Shown here: one piece after another, positions 42,579 to 51,272 of the stretch
Position numbering within the stretch: the first letter of the stretch is position 1
How the letters are laid out: every line of letters starts with the position of its first letter
DNA from: an uncultured Luteitalea sp.
GTDB taxonomy: Bacteria; Acidobacteriota; Vicinamibacteria; Vicinamibacterales; Vicinamibacteraceae
DNA length: 64,000 nucleotides
Reading direction: 5' to 3'
Assembly (NCBI GenBank): GCA_934541105.1
Contig: CAKTDA010000001.1
Location: forward strand, 310,001-374,000
Made by a program: the position numbers and the translations under genes
The notes under the pieces: model-generated
The model's input: only the letters and a program-made list of their open reading frames with translations
Database searches by the model: none
Told to the model about the DNA's origin: nothing

Positions 42579-43451
42579 ATGCCGCCAGCCCAGGCCATCG
42601 TCAACGCGATGTCGGTGGACGTGGAGGAGTACTTCCACGCGAGCGCCCTGGCGCCTGTCGCGCCCCGCGCCGCGTGGGAGACACTGCCCTCGCGTGTCGA
42701 ACCGACCACGCGCCAGTTGCTCGACGCGTTTGCGGCACGCGACGTCCGCGCGACCTTCTTCGTCCTCGGTTGGGTCGCGGATCGGCATCCCGACCTCGTG
42801 CGCGCGATTGCGGCGGCCGGCCACGAGGTGGCCTCGCACGGCTACTGGCACGAGATCGTCTACAGCCTCACGCCGGACGCATTCCGGGACGACGTACGGC
42901 GGAGCAAGCAGGTGCTCGAGGACCTGACGGGCCGCGAGGTGGCCGGGTACCGCGCACCGAGCTTCAGCATCACGCGGCAGTCGCTGTGGGCACTCGACGT
43001 GCTCGTCGAAGAAGGCTATCGGTACGACGCCAGCGTGTTCCCCGTGCGGCACGATCGCTACGGCATCCCGGATGCCCCGCGCCACGCCTACGCGCTCGAT
43101 CGCGCCGCGGGTCCGCTTGCCGAAGTGCCGCCATCGACAATCCGCCTGCTCGGTCAGAATCTCGCCGTTGCCGGCGGCGGCTACTTCCGCCTCCTGCCGT
43201 ACGGCTGGACGCGTGCGGGCATCGCGCGGCTGAATCGCCAGGAACGACGGCCGGCAATCTTCTACCTCCATCCGTGGGAGGTGGACACGCGGCAGCCGCG
43301 GCTGCCCGTGGGCATGGCGACGCGGCTGCGGCACTACGGCAACCTGTCGCGCACCGCGGGACGGCTCGAGCGGCTTCTCGGCAGCTTCGCGTTCGCGCCG
43401 GTCGCCGACGTGCTCGGCTCCATGGGCTCGCTGCCGGCACACGCCCTCTGA
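42579..43451 (+). CDS. Polysaccharide deacetylase, PEP-CTERM locus subfamily (TIGR03006-like)
   Basis: 290 aa. The opening NAMSVDVEEYFHASAL is the hallmark of the deacetylase subfamily tied to XrtA/PEP-CTERM loci. Further NodB motifs are RATFFVLGWVADRHPDLV, SHGYWHEIVY near residue 87, GYRAPSFSI, and IFYLHPWEVDTRQPRLP near residue 228. Its job is probably partial deacetylation of the EPS. It starts one base after rmlC and ends the three-gene rmlA-rmlC-deacetylase unit. Confidence 0.9.
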   Translation: MPPAQAIVNAMSVDVEEYFHASALAPVAPRAAWETLPSRVEPTTRQLLDAFAARDVRATFFVLGWVADRHPDLVRAIAAAGHEVASHGYWHEIVYSLTPDAFRDDVRRSKQVLEDLTGREVAGYRAPSFSITRQSLWALDVLVEEGYRYDASVFPVRHDRYGIPDAPRHAYALDRAAGPLAEVPPSTIRLLGQNLAVAGGGYFRLLPYGWTRAGIARLNRQERRPAIFYLHPWEVDTRQPRLPVGMATRLRHYGNLSRTAGRLERLLGSFAFAPVADVLGSMGSLPAHAL

Positions 43452-43467
43452 CGGGGCGGCCACGCCA

Positions 43468-44769
43468 TCAGGCCGGCGTGATCTCCCCGACGCACGACGC
43501 CAGGAGCGGCGACGCCAGCGACACCTCGTCGCCGTCTTCGAGAAATCGCCGCGTCTCCCCCGTCGGCAGCGACAGCGGCTCGGTCCCGCGCCAGGTGCGT
43601 TCGAGCAGGCAGCCGCGCGATTCCGGTGTCGCGCCCGAGACGGTGCCGGTGCCGAGGATGTCACCAGGCCGGAGGTTGCACCCGTTGCTCGTGTGGTGCG
43701 CGACGAGTTGCGCCGGCGTCCAGTACAGGTCGCGCGCGTTGCCCGTGCTGACCCGCAGCGCCGGGAGCCCTGCCTCGCGCATCCGTCGGCTGCGCAGGAG
43801 GACCTCGACCGGCAGGTCGAGCGCCCCGCCCACCTGGTCTTCCGCATCGACGAGGTACGACAGGAGCGGTGGCGCGTCCGCACCGCGCGCCGTCGCTGGC
43901 GCCCGTCGATCGGCAAGGGCGTCGAGCGGCACGACCCACGCCGCGATCGACGTCGCGAAGCTCTTGGCGAGGAAGGGCCCGAGCGGCTGGTACTCCCAGG
44001 CCTGGATGTCGCGAGCCGACCAGTCGTCGAGCAGCACGACGCCGAACACGCGCTCTTCCGCCTGCGCAATCGGGACGGGCGTGCCGAGCCCGTTCTCGCC
44101 GCCAATCACCAGCCCGATCTCGAGTTCGTAGTCGAGCCGCTCCGACGGCCCGAACACCGGGCCGTCCGCGCCGTGCGGCAGGCGCTGCCCCGATGGTCGC
44201 CGGACTGGCGTCCCGCTCACCACGATCGACGATGCGCGGCCGTGATAGCCGATGGGCACGTGCCGGTAGTTGGGCAGCAACGGCGAATCGGGCCGGAGCA
44301 TCGTCCCGACGTTCGTCGCGTGGTGCATCGACGCGTAGAAGTCCGTGTAGTCGCCGACCACGACCGGCAGGTGCATGCGCACCGCCGCCTTCGGCAGGAG
44401 GCACTCGCGGACGATGTCGCGTGCCCCGCGCCACCCCGCGGCGTCGTCCACGAGGAGTTCGAAGAGCCGCTGGCGCAACGCGCGCCACTCGACGGGCGAC
44501 AGCGCGAGCAGGGGGTTCAGCACAGGCGCGCGCAGCGCGCGGGTGAGCGGCTTCGGTAGGTCGTCGACGAGGCCGCAGTCCACGAGTGCGGCCGCATCGA
44601 GTACGTGATCGCCGATGGCGACGCCGAGCCGAGGGCGTCCGCCCGGTCCAGTGAGAGAGAAGGCCCCGTAGGGCAACCGCTGCAGCGAGAACGCCGCGGC
44701 CGTAGTGCCCTCGCCGGCCACCCAGGAGCGGGCCGCGGGATCGAACGTGCGATCGGACGTCGGACTCAT
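43468..44769 (-). CDS. fahA: Fumarylacetoacetase
   Basis: 433 aa. FAH signature DYTDFYASMHHATNVGTMLR near residue 135 with the catalytic His, then PIGYHGRASSIVVSG, metal-binding LDYELEIGLVIG, LLDDWSARDIQAWEY and GCNLRPGDILGTGTVSG. It cleaves fumarylacetoacetate to fumarate and acetoacetate, the last step of tyrosine breakdown. ATG 44769 overlaps the upstream stop as ATGA. It is the last gene of the hppD-hmgA-unknown-fahA run. Confidence 0.95.
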   Translation of the reverse strand: MSPTSDRTFDPAARSWVAGEGTTAAAFSLQRLPYGAFSLTGPGGRPRLGVAIGDHVLDAAALVDCGLVDDLPKPLTRALRAPVLNPLLALSPVEWRALRQRLFELLVDDAAGWRGARDIVRECLLPKAAVRMHLPVVVGDYTDFYASMHHATNVGTMLRPDSPLLPNYRHVPIGYHGRASSIVVSGTPVRRPSGQRLPHGADGPVFGPSERLDYELEIGLVIGGENGLGTPVPIAQAEERVFGVVLLDDWSARDIQAWEYQPLGPFLAKSFATSIAAWVVPLDALADRRAPATARGADAPPLLSYLVDAEDQVGGALDLPVEVLLRSRRMREAGLPALRVSTGNARDLYWTPAQLVAHHTSNGCNLRPGDILGTGTVSGATPESRGCLLERTWRGTEPLSLPTGETRRFLEDGDEVSLASPLLASCVGEITPA

Positions 44770-45704
44770 ACGACGAGGCCCACGCGCCGGGCGTCGGCCA
44801 CCGGTTCCTCGAACGAGCAGGTGCCCACGCTGCGGATCAGCGCCCGGCCCGCGACCGCAAACTGTTCGACCGGTCCCTCGATGATCGGGCCGTGCGGCCC
44901 CCGCCACTCGACGGCCGCGTGGCCGACCCAGGACGGGACCTCCTGCGCCTCGAGCAGGCGGGCGATCGTCGCGCGGACCTCCCCGCTGCCGGCTGCGGCG
45001 CGCCCGGCCCCCTCGGCAATCCCGGCGCCGAGCACGAGGTTGAGGAACCCGAAGAGCGTGGCGCGTGGCGCATCCGCCGCATACGTCAGCGGATACTCAC
45101 CAGTCACGGCATGGTGGAGGCCGGCGGTCGCCTTGGCGACCACCCCGCGGACGGCGCAGCCGCACAGGAACGCGGCAAGGTGCGCCGCGCCCGGAACCGA
45201 TTCCTCGACGACGCCACCGGTCCGCACCTTGGCGTGCAGACCGGCGTGGGCCACGGCGTCGAGCAGCCCGTCGAGAGCGGCGCCGAGCGGCACCTCGCAA
45301 TAGGCCTCGTAGCCGCGGCCGGCCCAGCAGCGCGCCGCGCGCACGTCGGCGGAACCGGCAACGCGCGCCTCGACGGTGTCCACGACGGCGGCCCCCTGTG
45401 CCGCGTCGGCGTGGCGGCGGTTGAACGCGTCGATCCGTGCGGCATCGTCGTCCGCATCAGGAGCAACGAGCGCGGTGATCCGCCAGGGGACGTCGCCCTC
45501 ACCCGTCGGGCAGTGCTTCGGTGCCAGGGCCGAGCACGCCTCGAGGCTGGCAGCGGGCACGACGAACCGCCCGAGCATCCAGCCCGAGCGACCGCTGCGG
45601 TAGCGGGCATAGCCGGCCATCGCCTCGGGCAGCGGGCGGCTGGCGGGCGGGAACAGGCCGGCGTAGTCGAACAGGCCGGCAAGCAGCGCGTGGGAGCGCG
45701 GCAC
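44766..45704 (-). CDS. Conserved unknown protein in the tyrosine-degradation operon
   Basis: 312 aa. Starts HALLAGLFDYAGLFPPASRP and carries MLGRFVVPAASL, GLHAKVRTGGVVEESVP near residue 160, VVAKATAGLHHAVTGEYPLT near residue 188 and LFGFLNLVLGAG. The KVRTGG and KATAGLHH blocks look like phosphate- or metal-binding loops of a TIM-barrel enzyme. I do not know its function; the family seems widespread and unnamed. Its place between hmgA (6 bp) and fahA (ATGA overlap), just where a maleylacetoacetate isomerase could be expected, makes a link to that step worth testing. Confidence 0.7.
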   Translation of the reverse strand: MPRSHALLAGLFDYAGLFPPASRPLPEAMAGYARYRSGRSGWMLGRFVVPAASLEACSALAPKHCPTGEGDVPWRITALVAPDADDDAARIDAFNRRHADAAQGAAVVDTVEARVAGSADVRAARCWAGRGYEAYCEVPLGAALDGLLDAVAHAGLHAKVRTGGVVEESVPGAAHLAAFLCGCAVRGVVAKATAGLHHAVTGEYPLTYAADAPRATLFGFLNLVLGAGIAEGAGRAAAGSGEVRATIARLLEAQEVPSWVGHAAVEWRGPHGPIIEGPVEQFAVAGRALIRSVGTCSFEEPVADARRVGLVV

Positions 45705-45710
45705 GGCGGG

Positions 45711-46862
45711 CTACTCCACCCACGACCGGTAGTACTCGCGGTCCTCGACGTCGAGCGCCTGCGTGCTCACGCGCAGGGGGTGGAACGTGTCGACCATCAC
45801 CGCGAGCTCCGTCGTCTCCTTCTGCCCGAGCGAGGCTTCGGTCCGCCCGGGATGCGGGCCATGCGGCACGCCGTCGGGGTGCAGCGTGACCGAACCGTAC
45901 TCGATCCCCTTGCGACTCATGAACTCGGCGCTGGCGTAGTACAGCACCTCGTCGGACATCACGTTGGAGTGGTTGTACGGCACGGGCACGGCCTCCGGAT
46001 CGAAGTCGTAAGGCCGCGGGCAGAACGAGCAGATCACGAAGTTGTCGCCCTCGAACGTCTGATGCGTGGGCGGCGGCAGGTGGACGCGTCCGACCCTCGG
46101 CTCGAAGTCGTGGATGTTGAAGGCCCACGGGTAGTAGTAGCCGTCCCAGCCCACGACGTCCCACGGGTGGTGGTCGAGGATGAACTCGGTGAGCCGGTCG
46201 TCCTTCTTCACCACGATCCGGAACTCACCGCGCTCGTCGACGGGGTCCATCAGGTCCGGGCGCCGGATGTCCCGCTCCGAGAACGGTGCGCTCTCCATCA
46301 ACTGGCCGTGTTCGTTGCGATAGCGCTTCGGGGTCCGCACGTAGCCGCGGCTCTCGATGACGAGGCACGTCATGGGTGCGGTCACGCGATAGCGATGCAG
46401 GATGCCGCGCGGCACCACGAGGTAGTCACCGGCCCGGAACGGCAGCTGCCCGAGCTGCGTCTCGAGCGTGCCCGTCCCTTCACTCACGTAGACCACTTCG
46501 TCACCCTGTGCGTTGCGATAGAAGTAGTCGTCCTCCGCGGTGGGCGCCACGAACGACAGCGCGACGTCGGCGTTGAACAGCAGCGGAACCCGATCGGCCG
46601 TGATGCTCGCCGTCCGGGCGAGGCCGCCCGTGCGGAAGTGCCGGTGCCGGAACTGGCGATCGGGCTCCTCCTGCCACCGGACGGCCTGCAGCGTCCGCGC
46701 CGCGCGAATCTGCGTGGGCTGCCGGATGTGATAGACGAGCGACGAGGGCCCGACGAAGCCCTTGTTGCCGACGAGTTCCTCGGTGAGGAGCGCGCCGGAA
46801 CCCTGGCGGAAGACGATGTGCCGCTTGCGTGGAATCGCCCCGAGCGAGTGGTAGATGGGCAT
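45711..46862 (-). CDS. hmgA: Homogentisate 1,2-dioxygenase
   Basis: 383 aa, the shorter cupin form. EDDYFYRNAQGDEVVYVSEG, LVVPRGILHRY, FILDHHPWDVVGWDGYYYP, then PYNHSNVMSDEVLYYAS and SVTLHPDGVPHGPHPG supply the Fe(II)-binding His and Glu residues. It opens the ring of homogentisate to give maleylacetoacetate. ATG 46862 has AGG six bases upstream. It follows hppD by 28 bp. Confidence 0.94.
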   Translation of the reverse strand: MPIYHSLGAIPRKRHIVFRQGSGALLTEELVGNKGFVGPSSLVYHIRQPTQIRAARTLQAVRWQEEPDRQFRHRHFRTGGLARTASITADRVPLLFNADVALSFVAPTAEDDYFYRNAQGDEVVYVSEGTGTLETQLGQLPFRAGDYLVVPRGILHRYRVTAPMTCLVIESRGYVRTPKRYRNEHGQLMESAPFSERDIRRPDLMDPVDERGEFRIVVKKDDRLTEFILDHHPWDVVGWDGYYYPWAFNIHDFEPRVGRVHLPPPTHQTFEGDNFVICSFCPRPYDFDPEAVPVPYNHSNVMSDEVLYYASAEFMSRKGIEYGSVTLHPDGVPHGPHPGRTEASLGQKETTELAVMVDTFHPLRVSTQALDVEDREYYRSWVE

Positions 46863-46890
46863 GGTCGCCTGCCGTTCCGCATCCTGCCGC

Positions 46891-47979
46891 TTACAGGTTG
46901 CCGCGCGAGGCCTGCTCGCGCTCGATGGCCTCGAACAGCGCCTTGAAGTTGCCCTTGCCGAAGCCGCGGCTCCCCTTGCGCTGGATGATCTCGTAGAAGA
47001 CCGTCGGCCTGTCCTGGACGGGCCGCGAGAACAGCTGCAGCAGGTATCCCTCCTCGTCGCGATCGACGAGGATGCGCAGCGACCGGATCATCTCGAGCGC
47101 CTCCTCGATCACGCCGACCCGCTGCGGGAGCAGGTCGTAGTACGAGTCGGGCACGTCGAGGAACTCCACGCCGTTGGCGCGCAGCGCCGAGACCGTCCGC
47201 TCGATGTCCTGCGTGAGGAGCGCGACGTGCTGCACGCCGGGCCCGCCGTAGAAATCCAGGTACTCGTCGATCTGGCTCTTGCGCCTGCCAGGCGCCGGCT
47301 CGTTGAGCGGGAACTTGATCGCGTACGAGTCGTCGCTCATGACGATGCTCATGAGCGCGCTGTACTCGGTGGAGATGTCCTTGTCGTCGAAGCTGATATA
47401 GCGCGAGAAGCCGAGGACGTCGCTGTACCAGCGGGCCCAGTGGTCCATCTTCCCGAGTTCGACGTTGCCGACCATGTGGTCCACGCGAAGGATCCCGACG
47501 TCCTCGCCAGGCACCTCCCGCGCGACATACCCGGGCAGGAAGGGTCCGGTGTAGTCGCCGAGCGCATAGAAGGAGTGCACCGTGTCTCCATAGGTCCGCA
47601 CCGCCGCGTGTCGCACCGTGCCGTGCTCGTCACGGAGGGTGCGGGGCGCAACGGCCGCCTCGGCGCCGCGGCCGACCGCGGCCTCGAAGGCCGCATCGGC
47701 GTCCTCGACGTGAAACGCGATGTCCGCCACGCCGTCGCCGTGCCGCAGGAGGTGGTCCGCCGCGCGCGACGTCGCACGATAGGGCGTGGTGAACACGAGC
47801 CGCGCCTTGCCCTGCTGCATCGCGTAGGAGGCGGCGTCACGGTCACCCGTCTCGAGACCGGCATAGGCACGCTGCGAGAACCCGAACGCACGCCGGTAGT
47901 AGTACGCGGCCTGCTTCGCGTTGCCGACGATGAACGAGACGTGGTGGATGCTCTTCAGTCGCAGCGGATTGCCAGCCAC
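46891..47979 (-). CDS. hppD: 4-hydroxyphenylpyruvate dioxygenase
   Basis: 362 aa with two vicinal-oxygen-chelate domains. The N-terminal domain starts SIHHVSFIVGNAKQAAYYYR. The C-terminal catalytic domain has VDHMVGNVELGKMDHWARWY (His ligand), GPGVQHVALLTQDI (His ligand) and TVFYEIIQRKGSRGFGKGNF (Glu ligand). It converts 4-hydroxyphenylpyruvate to homogentisate. GAGG lies seven bases before GTG 47979; the GTG at 47985 sits almost on top of GAGG and is less likely. A short AT-rich patch (about 47990-48018) just upstream may hold its promoter. Confidence 0.94.
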   Translation of the reverse strand: MAGNPLRLKSIHHVSFIVGNAKQAAYYYRRAFGFSQRAYAGLETGDRDAASYAMQQGKARLVFTTPYRATSRAADHLLRHGDGVADIAFHVEDADAAFEAAVGRGAEAAVAPRTLRDEHGTVRHAAVRTYGDTVHSFYALGDYTGPFLPGYVAREVPGEDVGILRVDHMVGNVELGKMDHWARWYSDVLGFSRYISFDDKDISTEYSALMSIVMSDDSYAIKFPLNEPAPGRRKSQIDEYLDFYGGPGVQHVALLTQDIERTVSALRANGVEFLDVPDSYYDLLPQRVGVIEEALEMIRSLRILVDRDEEGYLLQLFSRPVQDRPTVFYEIIQRKGSRGFGKGNFKALFEAIEREQASRGNL

Positions 47980-47989
47980 GGACACACCT

Positions 47990-48018
47990 CGCGACTATCA
48001 ATATCACCAATCAGAGCA
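47990..48018 (-). promoter_or_regulatory. AT-rich patch before hppD, possible promoter
   Basis: On the minus strand, immediately after the membrane-protein stop, a TTGGTGATATTGATAGT stretch stands out in this GC-rich DNA. GATAGT (47994-47999) could be a -10 box, giving a leader of about 8 nt with the GAGG of hppD. No confident -35 box. Confidence 0.3.
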
Positions 48019-48643
48019 TAAGCGCCGCAGGCGGATCGGGGGACGGGCGGGAGGCCGTGTCCGTCATCGGTGTCGGCGCGAGGGCAAGGACCGTCCCGCG
48101 CGACCCGAGCAGGTCGAGGAGCGCCCTGATGAGGAGGATGACGCCGGCCATCTCCAACGCTTCCTCGATCGTCGCGATCGCGACGTACTGCGCCGTGGCA
48201 CCGTGCGCGCGCGCGTGGGCGCCCCCTACCACCTCCATGCCGAAGGCGCCTCCCAGGTAGACCGCCGCGGCAACGGCCGTGCGAAGCCGGGTGTCCGGCT
48301 CCAGCCGACGCCAGAAGCCCACCAAAGAGATGCCGACAAGGAGGACCGCCACGATTGCGGGCAGCACCCACGCGAAATGAAGCATCGCCGCGCGGTCGTC
48401 CCCGAGCAGCGCACGCATCGGCCCATTCATCCGTTCATGCAGCGCCAGGAGCTCGTCGGCGCTCAGGTAGAGGAATCCGAGCGCCAGGACGCGCCAGTAG
48501 ACGACGTCGCGGCTGCGGCGGATACGCTCGACTGTCGCGACGAGCGCGAACAGGGCGGCGGCCACCGCGAGGAGTCCGCCGGAGAACAGGGTGCCGAGGT
48601 TGCCCTCGCCCCGGAGGCGCAGGAGTCGCCCCGCGGCGCGCAC
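48011..48643 (-). CDS. Predicted membrane protein of unknown function (C-terminal part)
   Basis: About 210 aa from GTG 48643, with five or six hydrophobic helices (GTLFSGGLLAVAAALFALVA, HFAWVLPAIVAVLLVGISLV, TAVAAAVYLGGAFGMEVVGG). A charged loop LYLSADELLALHERMNGP and ATIEEALEMAGVILLIRALL are the best landmarks. The reading frame opens abruptly with no start signal, while a 39-aa piece with a start and a first membrane helix lies just upstream in another frame (48646-48765). A one-base indel near 48648 would join them. It ends 31 bp before hppD. Function unknown. Confidence 0.55.
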   Translation of the reverse strand: MRAAGRLLRLRGEGNLGTLFSGGLLAVAAALFALVATVERIRRSRDVVYWRVLALGFLYLSADELLALHERMNGPMRALLGDDRAAMLHFAWVLPAIVAVLLVGISLVGFWRRLEPDTRLRTAVAAAVYLGGAFGMEVVGGAHARAHGATAQYVAIATIEEALEMAGVILLIRALLDLLGSRGTVLALAPTPMTDTASRPSPDPPAALML

Positions 48644-48645
48644 GC

Positions 48646-48765
48646 CTACACATCCGGAAACGCCGCGGCGACGTACTCGCTGGTGCCGCCCACGACGACA
48701 AGCAGGGCGGCACACGCCGTGACGACGCGGACGACGCGCGGGGCGTGGACCTGCACTTCGACCAT
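48646..48765 (-). pseudogene. Frameshifted N-terminal fragment of the membrane protein
   Basis: A 39-codon frame starting ATG 48765 after GGGAG: VEVQVHAPRVVRVV, then ACAALLVVVGGTSEYVAAAF, one membrane helix, and a TAG at 48646. Inserting one base after GTGTA would read through into the downstream frame (V-Y-G-V-R-A-A-G). This is either a real frameshift, a sequencing error or, less likely, a separate small protein. Confidence 0.45.
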
Positions 48766-48830
48766 CTCCCCTCCTACGGTGCGGCGCAGTGTACGCCAGC
48801 TCCGCCGTAGGGGCAAACCCGCGCGACGGC

Positions 48831-48836
48831 TATACT
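48831..48836 (+). promoter_or_regulatory. -10-like box for the HD-GYP regulator, leaderless
   Basis: TATACT (5 of 6) lies eight bases before GTG 48845, so the transcript would begin at or within a base or two of the start codon. No -35 match. The GGAA at 48841-48844 is too close to the GTG to serve as a ribosome binding site, which fits a leaderless message. Confidence 0.5.
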
Positions 48837-48844
48837 TCCCGGAA

Positions 48845-49882
48845 GTGGCCCAGCTTACCGAGCCCATCACGCGGGCACGGATCCTCATCGTCGACGACCA
48901 GGCCCCCAACATCAGGCTGCTGGAGCGGCTGCTCACGTCTGCCGGCTACCATCGCCTCTACTCGACGGCGGTGCCGGAACAGGTCGCGCCGCTCGTCGGC
49001 CAGGTGAGCCCCGACCTGATCCTCCTCGACCTGCACATGCCGGGCCTCGACGGCTTCGGGGTGATGGCACAACTGGAGTCGAGGCTGAGCGAGGAGCGTT
49101 ACCTCCCCATCCTCGTCGTCACGGCCGACCTGAGCGTCGAAGTCCGCCAGCGGGCGCTCGGCGCCGGCGCGAAGGACTTCCTCAACAAGCCGTTCGACGC
49201 GGTCGAGGCCCTGCTGCGCATCCGTAACCTGTTGACGACGCGATTCCTCTACCTGCAGCTCGACAAGCACAATCGCGGGCTCGAGGCGACGGTGCAGGAA
49301 CGCACGCGCAAGCTGGAAGTGGCGCGGCTCGAGATCCTCGAACGGCTGGCGTTGGCCGCGGAGTTCCGCGACGACAACACCGGGGAACACACCCGTCGCG
49401 TGGGCCGCCTGGCGGGAGCCATCGCGAGACAGCTCGGGCTGGCCGAGGACGAGGCACTGACGATCGAGCGGGCCGCCCCGCTCCACGACGTCGGGAAAAT
49501 CGGCATCCGCGACGCCATCCTGCTCAAGCCGGGGCCGCTGACGCGCACCGAGTTCGAGGAGATGAAGCGCCACACCGTGATTGGCGCCGACATCCTGTCC
49601 GGGAGTACCGGCGCCCTGCTGCGCACGGCCGAACACATCGCCCTCACCCATCACGAACGATGGGACGGCGGCGGCTATCCGCGCGGCCTGCGTGCCGATG
49701 CCATTCCGCTGGCCGGACGCATCACGCACGTCGCCGACGTGTTCGACGCGATGACCCACCCGCATGGCGAGCACCTCTACGATCGCCGGGGAGACGCCGT
49801 CGGCTACATCACCGCCGAGACCGGGCAGGCCTTCGATCCCGCGGTGGTCGCGGCGTTCAAGGGCGCGCTCGAGCGCCTCTGA
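48845..49882 (+). CDS. Response regulator with HD-GYP phosphodiesterase domain
   Basis: 345 aa. Receiver domain: ARILIVDDQAPNIRLLERLL, phospho-acceptor Asp in LILLDLHMPGLDGF near residue 61, and DFLNKPF. After a coiled linker (VQERTRKLEVARLEILERLA) comes an HD-GYP domain: EHTRRVGRLAGAIA, HDVGKIGIRDAIL near residue 215, HHERWDGGGYPRGL near residue 268 and FDAMTHPHGEHLY. It should hydrolyse cyclic di-GMP in the cytoplasm under control of a histidine kinase encoded elsewhere. GTG 48845 is the only start in reach. Convergent 26-bp overlap with the symporter gene. Confidence 0.9.
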   Translation: MAQLTEPITRARILIVDDQAPNIRLLERLLTSAGYHRLYSTAVPEQVAPLVGQVSPDLILLDLHMPGLDGFGVMAQLESRLSEERYLPILVVTADLSVEVRQRALGAGAKDFLNKPFDAVEALLRIRNLLTTRFLYLQLDKHNRGLEATVQERTRKLEVARLEILERLALAAEFRDDNTGEHTRRVGRLAGAIARQLGLAEDEALTIERAAPLHDVGKIGIRDAILLKPGPLTRTEFEEMKRHTVIGADILSGSTGALLRTAEHIALTHHERWDGGGYPRGLRADAIPLAGRITHVADVFDAMTHPHGEHLYDRRGDAVGYITAETGQAFDPAVVAAFKGALERL

Positions 49883-51251
49883 GTCCGCCGGCGGCGAGCC
49901 CGAGTGCCAGGGCGATGACCGACGCCAGCAGCCCCCACACGACAGGCGCCAGGCCGGCCACGCCGGTGCCACCCGTCGCGGCGTGCATACCCGCAGTCGT
50001 CGTGACGCCTGCCAGCATCGATGCAAGGGCCTCGTTCCTTCCGGCGCGAGGCACGAAGAGGCCCGCGAGCACCGGCACGAAGAGGCTGGCGCTGAGCAGG
50101 CTGTAGAACAACTGCATCAGCGTGATGATGCTGCCGGCCCATGCCGCGACGAGGGTGCCGAGCAGGCCGCTGCCGACCGCGGCCAGGCGGGCCACGCGCA
50201 ACTGCGCGGCGTCGTCGGCGCCCGGCCGCAGGTGCCCGGCATACAGGTCGCGCGCGATCGAGGTCGAGAGCATGAAGAGCACGGCGTCGGCACTGCTCAC
50301 TTCGGCCGAGAACAGCGCGGCAAGCGCTAGCGCGCCGAGCCATGGCGGCAGGTCGTCGCGCAGGAGTGTCGGGAGCGCGAGTTCGCCGTTGGGCAGGTCC
50401 GGGTGCAGCACCCGCGACAGCATCCCGAGCAGTACCGGGACACCGGCGAACAGGAGCAGGACGAGCGCGTTGAATCCGGCGCCGAGGCGCACGGCGCGTT
50501 CGTCCCGCGCGCCATAGACCTTCTGCAGGAGGCCCGGCGAGACGATGAACGACGGGCCGAGCAGCGCGAGGAACATCACGCCGGAACCGCCACCACTCAG
50601 CACGCTCCAGTAGTCGGAGGGCACGGTGGGCGGCGCGAGTGCCGCCACACCGCCCGCGGCATGCCAGGCAAAGGGAATGGCGAGCGCGAGACCGACGACG
50701 AGGACGACGACCTGCACGGCGTTGACGATGGCCGACGAGAGCAGGCCGCCGGTGGCGAAGTACAGGGTCGCGACAACGCCACCGATGAGGCAGCCCCAGG
50801 CGTGCGGGACGCCGGTCAGCGTGTGGAGCACGCCGGCAAGCGCGACGAGTTGCGCGGCAAGAATCGACAGCGACCCGGCCCAGAGAAGCACGGCCATCAG
50901 GCCGCGCACTTCGGGACCGAACCGCGCGCGCAGGTAGTCGCCGACCGTGCTGTGGCGTCCGGCGGTCGCCACGCGCCAGATCCGCGGGCCGACCACGAAC
51001 GCCAGGACGACCGAGCCGACTCCGGCGGCACCCACCCACCACCAGGCGGCAACACCGTCGCGATAGCCGAGGCCCGCAACGCCCTGCGTGGAACCGGCGC
51101 CGATGTTGGCGGCAATCAGCGTGCCCGCGAGCAGCGCGGGCGACAGCCGCCGGCCGGCCACGAAGAAGTCCTGCGCGGTGGCCCGACGCGCCGACCACCA
51201 GCCGAGCGCGACGAGAGCCGCGGCGTAGGCGAGGAGCAGCGTGAGATACAT
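49857..51251 (-). CDS. Sodium:solute symporter (SSS family)
   Basis: 464 aa with about 12-13 membrane helices in the LeuT-type SSS layout: YLTLLLAYAAALVALGWWSA, DFFVAGRRLSPALLAGTLIA, then ANIGAGSTQGVAGLGYRDG (Na+/substrate site), TVGDYLRARFGPEVR, and LFSAEVSSADAVLFMLSTSI with the second sodium-site Ser pair. It imports an organic solute with Na+. It lies 21 bp after a P1/S58 peptidase gene on the same strand, so the substrate may be an amino acid or peptide product (inference). Confidence 0.87.
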   Translation of the reverse strand: MYLTLLLAYAAALVALGWWSARRATAQDFFVAGRRLSPALLAGTLIAANIGAGSTQGVAGLGYRDGVAAWWWVGAAGVGSVVLAFVVGPRIWRVATAGRHSTVGDYLRARFGPEVRGLMAVLLWAGSLSILAAQLVALAGVLHTLTGVPHAWGCLIGGVVATLYFATGGLLSSAIVNAVQVVVLVVGLALAIPFAWHAAGGVAALAPPTVPSDYWSVLSGGGSGVMFLALLGPSFIVSPGLLQKVYGARDERAVRLGAGFNALVLLLFAGVPVLLGMLSRVLHPDLPNGELALPTLLRDDLPPWLGALALAALFSAEVSSADAVLFMLSTSIARDLYAGHLRPGADDAAQLRVARLAAVGSGLLGTLVAAWAGSIITLMQLFYSLLSASLFVPVLAGLFVPRAGRNEALASMLAGVTTTAGMHAATGGTGVAGLAPVVWGLLASVIALALGLAAGGLRGARARP

Positions 51252-51272
51252 GCTGCGCGTGCGTTCCTGCCG

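Noticed and set aside
47921..48844. Extension of the HD-GYP regulator frame to 47921
   Set aside because: The extension is antisense to the membrane-protein gene, with charged low-complexity residues, and the receiver domain starts right after GTG 48845.
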